Of a stretch of 12,932 nt of DNA, positions 6,672 to 12,932 are shown piece after piece. The DNA is from an uncultured Prevotella sp. (GTDB taxonomy: Bacteria > Bacteroidota > Bacteroidia > Bacteroidales > Bacteroidaceae). Position 1 is the stretch's first letter, and each line of letters starts with the position of its first letter. The position numbers and the translations under genes were made by a program. Below the pieces are notes generated by a model that worked only from the letters and a program-made list of their open reading frames with translations, was not told the DNA's origin and made no database searches. Location: positions 1 to 12,932 of the forward strand of contig CAMTJK010000068.1 of the NCBI GenBank assembly GCA_947072805.1. The letters are read 5' to 3'.

Positions 6672-8021
6672 TTAAGCATTTTCTTTACGTAGAACATCAA
6701 GTCCTTCTCTTACAATTCGTTGTAACTGCAGCTTCGAACTGTCTATGAATTCTGCGAGAGCAAAATCTTCCGGCGCAACCTCGTATATGCCAAGCTGCTC
6801 CATTTTATCAATATCTCCCACTATTATCGATTTTATTAAATATTCAGGGAAGATATCCATAGGAATTACACTATCATATTCTCCACTCATTATCATATGA
6901 CGTTCCCCTCCTTTAACACGAGCATCAAGAACATATTTTCTATTTCTAAAAAGCCATGAGAAATAGCTTCGGTTTACAGAGAATTGTTTTAATCTTGGCA
7001 TTATCCAACCGGCAAATTCATCAGTATTTGATCCTTCTGGAATAACTGTTATTTCAGAACTGTGAGCGCCAAGGAACCCATCCTTAGACGTTTTCTTGCC
7101 GGTCAAAACATTACCATCTATAATTCTTACTTCTCTCTCTGTCTTCAAGCTATTACTCAGCAAAGTATTCAGTTCTTCACCTACAAGCATATCTGCATAT
7201 AAAGGCTTTATCACTTCACTGCCTACAAGTGCCACTGTTCTTCTCATATCAACTTTTCCTGTATTAAACAATCTTCCAAAGAACAGCACAACTGTAGGAT
7301 CAACCGTCCAAACAATTTCTCCTTTGTTTATCGGGTCTATATGATTAACGTGGACACCAACGTTTCCAGCAGGACAAGGACCATCAAAGGCTGTAACAGT
7401 GACATCTGATGCATTGTTCAAAGCTTCTGATTTTTGTTTTGCTCCTATACCGAGATAAGTCTTTGCAATCTTTGACAATGCACTCAAGCCTGTCTGGAAA
7501 TCTTTTTCTTGTCCAATCAACTCGTATTCAAAATCTCCAGCAAGAGGTTTATCTCGTAATGCTGATACAAAGATTGCTTTGGGCATTGCTTTAGGATTCG
7601 TCGAAACCGCATAAGGCAGTTGGTCTATAAAGCCAAACAATCCCGCATCAAGCAAAGCGCTGATAACATCGTTTGCTTTTAACGTTTCAACGTCTTTCTT
7701 TCCAAAATTAACATACTCAATCTCGGTATCAGCATTTATTCTGACCCCAAGAATTTTTCTTCGCTCTCCTCTTACAACAGAATCTACGATTCCGCTGACA
7801 GGAGACGAGAACTTTACCTCTGGATATTCTTTGTTGATAAACAGTGGCTCACCAGCCCTCACCCTGTCACCAGGCTTAACAACGACTTTAGGTATCACGC
7901 CAACAAAGTCGCTCGGCTGTAACATAAACCTACCATTAGAACGAAGTTTGATTTTTGTTTTATCAGCTTCGCCCACAAGATTAATATCCAAACCTTTGCA
8001 TAATTTAATTACACGTGTCAT
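6672..8021 (-). CDS. nqrA: Na+-translocating NADH:quinone reductase subunit A
   Basis: NqrA is the peripheral cytoplasmic subunit and marks this as Nqr rather than the related Rnf complex, which has no true NqrA. I chose the start at 8021 (MTRVIKLCKGLDINLVG), since family members begin at this point. An in-frame ATG at 8066 would add 15 atypical residues and would place the candidate -7 box inside the gene. The resulting 449 residues match the usual length. Recognisable parts are the N-terminal barrel-like region with SPVSGIV (about 73-79), the conserved block around DGPCPAGNVGVHVNHIDP (about 213-230), GSEVIKPLYADMLVGEEL and GAHSSEITVIPEG, and the C-terminal tail FALAEFIDSSKLQLQRIVRE. It is the first gene of the operon and directly follows the divergent promoter region. 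Confidence 0.98.
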   Translation of the reverse strand: MTRVIKLCKGLDINLVGEADKTKIKLRSNGRFMLQPSDFVGVIPKVVVKPGDRVRAGEPLFINKEYPEVKFSSPVSGIVDSVVRGERRKILGVRINADTEIEYVNFGKKDVETLKANDVISALLDAGLFGFIDQLPYAVSTNPKAMPKAIFVSALRDKPLAGDFEYELIGQEKDFQTGLSALSKIAKTYLGIGAKQKSEALNNASDVTVTAFDGPCPAGNVGVHVNHIDPINKGEIVWTVDPTVVLFFGRLFNTGKVDMRRTVALVGSEVIKPLYADMLVGEELNTLLSNSLKTEREVRIIDGNVLTGKKTSKDGFLGAHSSEITVIPEGSNTDEFAGWIMPRLKQFSVNRSYFSWLFRNRKYVLDARVKGGERHMIMSGEYDSVIPMDIFPEYLIKSIIVGDIDKMEQLGIYEVAPEDFALAEFIDSSKLQLQRIVREGLDVLRKENA

Positions 8022-8053
8022 ATATAATCTCAAAAATTGGATAGTTGTGTTTG

Positions 8054-8086
8054 CAAAATTAACCAAAAAACATCTATTCCATTAAA
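8054..8086 (-). promoter_or_regulatory. Candidate promoter of the nqr operon
   Basis: On the minus strand TAATTTTG (8061 down to 8054) fits the Bacteroidota -7 consensus TAnnTTTG. A TTTA at 8086 to 8083, 21 bases upstream, is one base off the -33 TTTG. Transcription would start around 8047, giving a leader of about 25-30 bases before the nqrA ATG at 8021. This is a pattern match only. Confidence 0.55.
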
Positions 8087-8126
8087 TAATACATTATAAA
8101 AAACCAATAATGCCAACTTTTTAGTG

Positions 8127-8134
8127 TAATTTTG
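8127..8134 (+). promoter_or_regulatory. Candidate -7 box of the tamB promoter
   Basis: TAATTTTG on the plus strand fits TAnnTTTG and is the same octamer as in the nqr promoter on the other strand. No clear TTTG is seen at the expected -33 distance. Transcription would begin near 8141, with a leader of about 44 bases to the proposed TTG start at 8185. Confidence 0.45.
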
Positions 8135-8184
8135 CGGCACTTTAATTTGCATAAAATACAAATTGCAATCTCAATCTAACAGAA

Positions 8185-11100
8185 TTGAAAATATTCAAGC
8201 ACATAATAAAAGGCATTGTATGGACTGTCACCAGTCTGTACCTTCTGATAGCCACACTGTTCCACATACCTAATATACAGAGCCGTATAGGTGTAGAAAC
8301 AGCATATATCCTATCACAAATGTTCGGTACGGAAGTGCATATTGGTAGAATCGACATGGGCTTTCTAAACAGAATAATCATTGACGATGTAACTATTTAC
8401 GACCGTGCCAACAAACAGATGTTTGCAGCTGCGCGCCTGGCTGTTAAAATAGATGTGTTACCTTTGCTGGAAAAGAAAATATCCATTTCATCAGCACAAT
8501 TATTTGGAATGCATCTCAATCTATACAAAACAGACAAGAATACACCCGCAAATTATCAATTCATTCTTGATTCCCTTTCTAACACTGACGACAATACAGA
8601 CAAGTCGCCTATAGATTTACGTATAAACACTTTCATCATGCAACATAGCAGCATTTGTTATGATCGCCATGATGTGATTCCATCAAGCAGTTTACTAAAT
8701 CTTTCACATCTCAATATCAGTAATTTAAGCGCGCATATATCACTAAAAGCTTTAACTGCGGATACATTAAATGTCATCGTAAAAAAATTCTCCTTAAAAG
8801 AGCATTCCGGTATAACACTTGATAAACTTGCTTTTAAAGCTGAAGCAAACCGTAGTCATATCAGGCTTCACGATTTCAACATGAAAATGCCTGCCAGTGA
8901 GATTGCGATTGATGACATACAGGCAAGTTATAATATGTCTGGCAATGCAATAACTGAAGGTTCCTTACGTTTTTCCGGAAATATACATTCTCAAAATATC
9001 ACCCCTGCTGATTTTGCAGCATTAATGCCACCGCTCAAAGGATGGTGCGAGCCCATCAGATGTTCCTTAGGCTTTTCCGGATCAGACAAGCATATTAACA
9101 TATCACATTTTATCGTTACATCAGCGACCGAGGATATTACTATTAATGCCAATGGGTTCTATGACAACAGAGGCACAACACCAACATGGGCAACAAACAT
9201 CGAAGAATTAAGCATCTCCCCATACATTATAGAATTAGCATACCAATGCATTGATGAATACAAGCACCCCATGCCCAAAGTGCTATCCTCAACAGGAAGC
9301 CTTACAATTAATGGTAATGCAAAGTGCGATGGTAGCGATATTATTGCAAAATGTAACATATTGTCAATACCAATAGGTAGCGTCTCTGTCAATTGCAAAA
9401 TGTCTTCCGAAAGAATATTTGAAGGAATGATGCATGTGGCAGATGTAAAGCTTAACAGCTTGCTTGATAATGATAAATTGGGCAATATGTCTGCTGACGT
9501 ATCTTTCAATGGTGCCATGCCGTCAAAAGAGATGTTTTCAGTAAATGCCGATGCCCAAATAGAAAACTTCTATTACAATGGATATAGCTACAAAGACATC
9601 AGACTAAACAGCACATACAGAAACAACAACATAACCGGACAACTGCAAATAATAGACCCACATGTTTCACTTAATATGGAAGGGAATTACAACCTTTCCC
9701 AAAATGAGAAAAAAAATTTAAGCATAAAAGCCATGCTTAATAATTTCTCGCCATCAGCAACAAAACTTACAGACAAATGGGATGATGCATGCTTCCAAGC
9801 TAATATCGAAGCTAATTTCAAAGCAAGCAATATCAACGATGCAGAAGGATATATCTCACTGAATAATTTTTCCATGTCGTCTGATACAGGCAAATACTCT
9901 ATTGACAACATCATAATCAAATCAGGATATGAAGAAAAAGGCACCCATTATCTATCCCTATCCGGAGACATTGGTTCTGCTCTACTATATGGAAATATAG
10001 ACTATACTACGCTATCCGGAAGCGTAATAGACGCCATAAGAAAGAAACTTCCCACAGTGCCAGGGCTAAAAGCATTCAGTTCAAGTTTTGCCAACAGGTT
10101 CACTCTACAGGCAGAGATAAATAACAGTGATTGGCTTGAAAAGATTTTTCATATACCTTTTAAGCTCAACACAACAATGAAATTAAATGGGCAAATTGAT
10201 GACACTCACGACAATCTTGAACTCAACTGTATCATACCAGAATTCGTTTATGAGAACACAAAATATGAAGACTGTGCTCTCGACATATCATCTCAGGAAG
10301 ACACTCTACACTCATCCCTCTCACTCACAAAAGTGACAAGCAAAGGCAACCGTCCGGAACTGAAGGTCAACGCCAAAGCCGCGAATAACAACCTTCTAAC
10401 AACCATTATATGGGATAACAAAGCGGAAAAAAGAGCATGTGGCATATTTAACACAAAAACACGATTTCATAATGACGAGATAGACAATGCTGCATCTGCC
10501 GATATAGAAATTGAACCTTCGGAAATGATATTGGGCAATACGACATGGGATATTCTTCCCGCAAGAATTACATACAAGAAAAACAATATTGAAGTAAATA
10601 AATTCGCCATAAAACATGGCGAGCAGCACATTATAATAGACGGTAAGGCTTCTGATAATGCCTCTGATTCTCTCATAATAGATATCAACGACCTAGACAT
10701 CGAATATGTACTGGAATTAGTTAACTTCCACGCCGTAGAATTCGGAGGTAAAGCTACAGGAAGAACATTCATCCTTGCTCCATTTGGCGATTTTTCGGCA
10801 TATGCAGAACTCAACGTGAAAGATTTCACTTTTGAGAATGGTCACATGGGTGTGCTATATGCCTCTGTTGATTGGGATAAGACAGAAAAACAAATCAACA
10901 TAAATGCACTTGCCAATGACGGGCCGGAAGCTCAAACTTTAATAAATGGATACGTTTCACCTTCGCGTAACTTCATTGACTTAGGCATCAAGGCACAAGG
11001 CACATATATCGACTTCATGCATTCCTTTGCCGGTAGTTTCTTGCGTGATATAAACGGACAGACACTAGGTATGGTTGTTTTAGCAGGACCATTAGATAAC

Positions 11101-12627
11101 ATCAACCTTACCGGCGAACTAGTCGTCAATGGTGAGGCGACCATGAAACCTACTAATTGTAAATACTTTATGCAAAACGACACAGTACGTTTCATACCTG
11201 ACGATATCATTTTGCCAAACGTACCCATCACGGATATTTACGGGCACAAGGGTACTTTGAGAGGAGGCATTCACCATAAGCATCTGACCAACTTGTCATA
11301 TGATCTTTATGTAGATGCCAACAATCTACTTGCTTTCAATACTCACGATTTCGGTGAGGACAGCTTCTATGGAACGGTCTTCAGCACAGGCAATGTGGCT
11401 ATTCACGGACGTAGCGGAGAACTTCAAATCAACATTGACATCACTCCACAGAAAAATTCCATATTCACATACAACGCCTCAAATCCTGATGCAATATCCA
11501 ATCAGGAATTCATTACATGGTATGACGTAACCCCACCTGATACAACCCACTCCTCTTATGATAAAACTAAAGGAAGCAAGGAACTGGTACAAACTGACAG
11601 CCATGCACCGGCAACCATAACCACAGACACTCGCATTGACTTCCGTATAAACTGTACCCCTGATGCTACCCTTAAAATCCTCATGGATAACAGAACCAAT
11701 GACTATATCACGCTTACCGGCAACGGCACACTTAGGGCATCCTATTACAACAAAGGTGGCTTTGAAATGTTCGGGACATACATAGTAGATGGAGGAAATT
11801 ACGGTATAACCATTCAAGATATTATAAAAAAGAACTTTACTTTCGCCAACGGAGGAACAATCGTATTCGGAGGAGATCCATACGACGCATCACTAAACTT
11901 ACAAGCTATTCATACCGTTAACGGTGTCTCCCTCTCAGATCTTAATATCGGCAACAGCTTTTCCGGCAACACAACAAGGGTAAATTGCCTGATGAATATC
12001 AGCGGTAGCCCCAAAACGCCTGTTGTAGACTTCGATATCGACCTGCCTACCGTAAGCAGTGATGAAAAACAGATGATAAGAAGCATCATAAACGGTGAAG
12101 ACGAAATGAATCAACAGGTTGTCTATCTATTGGGCATCGGACGTTTCTATCCACAGGAGACAAACAATGCTTCAGCGCAGACAGACAGGCAACAAAGCAA
12201 TACTTCTCTCGCTATGCAGAGCTTGCTATCCGGTACGATTTCCGGACAAATAAACAGCGTCCTTAATACAGTAATCGATAGTAAAAATTGGAATTTCGGT
12301 GCAAACATATCCACTGGCGACGAAGGATGGAACAATGCCGAATACGAAGGACTGCTCAGCGGCAGAATGCTTAACAACAGGCTACTCTTCAACGGGCAGT
12401 TTGGTTACCGCGACAACGTTACCGGAGCAAGCACCGGCTTCATTGGCGATTTCGACATAAAATATCTACTCCTACCTAACGGCAATATCGCAATCAATAT
12501 ATATAACAAGACTAACGACAGATATTTTACGAAATCAAGCCTAAACACCCAGGGGCTCGGTATCATAATGAAAAAAGACTTTAACGCTTTTAGTGATCTA
12601 TTCAATCTCAACAAAAAGAAACGATAA
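8185..12627 (+). CDS. tamB: TamB-family translocation/assembly module protein
   Basis: TamB-like proteins (DUF490 at the C-terminus) are anchored in the inner membrane and span the periplasm as a long beta-rich groove. They are tied to outer-membrane protein assembly and lipid transfer between membranes. This 1,480-residue protein has one N-terminal membrane segment (about residues 9-28, rich in I, V, L) followed by IGVETAYILSQMFGTEVHIG, an AsmA-like start. The long middle is made of repeating short beta-strand segments. The C-terminal TamB region (very roughly residue 1010 onward) includes GTYIVDGGNYGI near residue 1200, then PVVDFDIDLPTVSSDE and VVYLLGIGRFYP. No ATG lies between the in-frame stop at 8152-8154 and the membrane segment, so TTG at 8185 is the best start; the first in-frame ATG (residue 46) would remove the anchor. 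It is transcribed divergently from nqr. No TamA-like partner is in the window. The 115 bases after the stop show no clear intrinsic terminator. Confidence 0.93.
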   Translation: MKIFKHIIKGIVWTVTSLYLLIATLFHIPNIQSRIGVETAYILSQMFGTEVHIGRIDMGFLNRIIIDDVTIYDRANKQMFAAARLAVKIDVLPLLEKKISISSAQLFGMHLNLYKTDKNTPANYQFILDSLSNTDDNTDKSPIDLRINTFIMQHSSICYDRHDVIPSSSLLNLSHLNISNLSAHISLKALTADTLNVIVKKFSLKEHSGITLDKLAFKAEANRSHIRLHDFNMKMPASEIAIDDIQASYNMSGNAITEGSLRFSGNIHSQNITPADFAALMPPLKGWCEPIRCSLGFSGSDKHINISHFIVTSATEDITINANGFYDNRGTTPTWATNIEELSISPYIIELAYQCIDEYKHPMPKVLSSTGSLTINGNAKCDGSDIIAKCNILSIPIGSVSVNCKMSSERIFEGMMHVADVKLNSLLDNDKLGNMSADVSFNGAMPSKEMFSVNADAQIENFYYNGYSYKDIRLNSTYRNNNITGQLQIIDPHVSLNMEGNYNLSQNEKKNLSIKAMLNNFSPSATKLTDKWDDACFQANIEANFKASNINDAEGYISLNNFSMSSDTGKYSIDNIIIKSGYEEKGTHYLSLSGDIGSALLYGNIDYTTLSGSVIDAIRKKLPTVPGLKAFSSSFANRFTLQAEINNSDWLEKIFHIPFKLNTTMKLNGQIDDTHDNLELNCIIPEFVYENTKYEDCALDISSQEDTLHSSLSLTKVTSKGNRPELKVNAKAANNNLLTTIIWDNKAEKRACGIFNTKTRFHNDEIDNAASADIEIEPSEMILGNTTWDILPARITYKKNNIEVNKFAIKHGEQHIIIDGKASDNASDSLIIDINDLDIEYVLELVNFHAVEFGGKATGRTFILAPFGDFSAYAELNVKDFTFENGHMGVLYASVDWDKTEKQININALANDGPEAQTLINGYVSPSRNFIDLGIKAQGTYIDFMHSFAGSFLRDINGQTLGMVVLAGPLDNINLTGELVVNGEATMKPTNCKYFMQNDTVRFIPDDIILPNVPITDIYGHKGTLRGGIHHKHLTNLSYDLYVDANNLLAFNTHDFGEDSFYGTVFSTGNVAIHGRSGELQINIDITPQKNSIFTYNASNPDAISNQEFITWYDVTPPDTTHSSYDKTKGSKELVQTDSHAPATITTDTRIDFRINCTPDATLKILMDNRTNDYITLTGNGTLRASYYNKGGFEMFGTYIVDGGNYGITIQDIIKKNFTFANGGTIVFGGDPYDASLNLQAIHTVNGVSLSDLNIGNSFSGNTTRVNCLMNISGSPKTPVVDFDIDLPTVSSDEKQMIRSIINGEDEMNQQVVYLLGIGRFYPQETNNASAQTDRQQSNTSLAMQSLLSGTISGQINSVLNTVIDSKNWNFGANISTGDEGWNNAEYEGLLSGRMLNNRLLFNGQFGYRDNVTGASTGFIGDFDIKYLLLPNGNIAINIYNKTNDRYFTKSSLNTQGLGIIMKKDFNAFSDLFNLNKKKR

Positions 12628-12742
12628 AACAACTATCTACACTCTGTCATAATATTTTAATTCGTTTTTCTTTCTATCTGTAGCAGACAAACTACGCTCG
12701 ATTCGCATTAGTGTCACAACCTTCATATTACTGCATACGCGG

Positions 12743-12926
12743 TATAACACGTATAACATTTATTTACTTTTATGAAAAATCTTGACTTTAACGTGTGTTA
12801 ATCGGCAACCAAACCTCGATTTGAAACCTACGACGCGAAAATTGGCGATTTTACTCTCAAATAGGGAGCGCTGATAATCAGCAAGTTACGCGTTTTGCGA
12901 AATAATACCATTTCATCGGTTTGCCG
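12743..12926 (+). repeat. Right copy of the 184-base inverted repeat
   Basis: This is the inverted partner of 1-184 (12 mismatches, no gap). It lies 115 bases downstream of the tamB stop and reads away from tamB with the TATAACAC end first, the same orientation to the upstream gene as the left copy. It holds the conserved TTAAC-4-GTTAA (12788-12801) and a near-perfect palindrome GCTGATAATCAGC (12870-12882) that is lost in the left copy. CGGCAA (inner part) and TTGCCG (12921-12926) could also pair and close a larger fold. The last six bases of the window lie beyond the part that can be compared. A dispersed intergenic element or 3'-end element is likely; its function is unknown. Confidence 0.93.
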
Positions 12927-12932
12927 TTACGT

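Noticed and set aside
2201..8021. Rnf complex instead of Nqr
   Set aside because: A true NqrA and an NqrF with ferredoxin plus FAD/NADH domains are present, and no RnfB or RnfC is seen.
919..8021. The AraC-family gene as regulator of the nqr operon
   Set aside because: It lies downstream of the operon behind a strong terminator, and no shared operator-like motif was seen near the nqr promoter.
12772..12801. Nine-codon open frame (MKNLDFNVC) inside the repeat, also open in the left copy
   Set aside because: The differences between copies within it change amino acids (L to V, D to Y) and it is very short, so there is no sign of coding constraint.
1..12926. Composite transposon or large mobile element bounded by the inverted repeats
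   Set aside because: No transposase, integrase or other mobility gene is present, most of the interior is core metabolism and envelope genes, and the two copies differ at 12 sites. Intergenic repeat copies explain it better.

Overview
The window looks like chromosomal DNA of a Bacteroidota bacterium, most likely Prevotellaceae. Supporting signs are the six-gene Na+-translocating NADH:quinone reductase operon with Bacteroidota-like proteins, a TamB-type protein of about 1,480 residues, TAnnTTTG-type promoter boxes and moderate GC. The genus is inferred from protein likeness and was not tested. No mobile-element gene, CRISPR array, tRNA or rRNA was recognised.

Layout. Positions 1-184 and 12743-12926 carry two inverted copies of a 184-base repeat, 12 mismatches and no gaps (about 93% identity). 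Positions 185-1772, minus strand, hold a two-gene cassette: an AraC-family regulator followed by an NAD(P)-binding Rossmann (NmrA/SDR-like) protein. Each gene is broken by one apparently missing base in a 5-base homopolymer, and this part is visibly richer in GC than the rest. Positions 1773-2137 are non-coding and AT-rich. A clear rho-independent terminator (2138-2178) closes the nqrABCDEF operon, which runs on the minus strand from 8021 down to 2201. A 163-base divergent intergenic region (8022-8184) carries the same TAATTTTG box on each strand. tamB runs on the plus strand from 8185 to 12627.

Function. NqrA-F form the inner-membrane complex that oxidises NADH, reduces quinone and exports Na+. 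All key residues checked are present: the four NqrF [2Fe-2S] cysteines, the NqrD/NqrE cluster cysteines and the NqrB/NqrC flavinylation threonines. The flavin transferase ApbE and the maturation factor NqrM are not in the window. TamB is an inner-membrane-anchored periplasmic protein for outer-membrane biogenesis or lipid transfer and has no evident mechanistic link to Nqr.

No previously undescribed system is evident. The points worth checking are the terminal repeats, which lie downstream of a gene in the same relative orientation at both ends, and the paired homopolymer frameshifts. Repeats at both edges suggest that this may be a short assembly contig broken in a multi-copy repeat.
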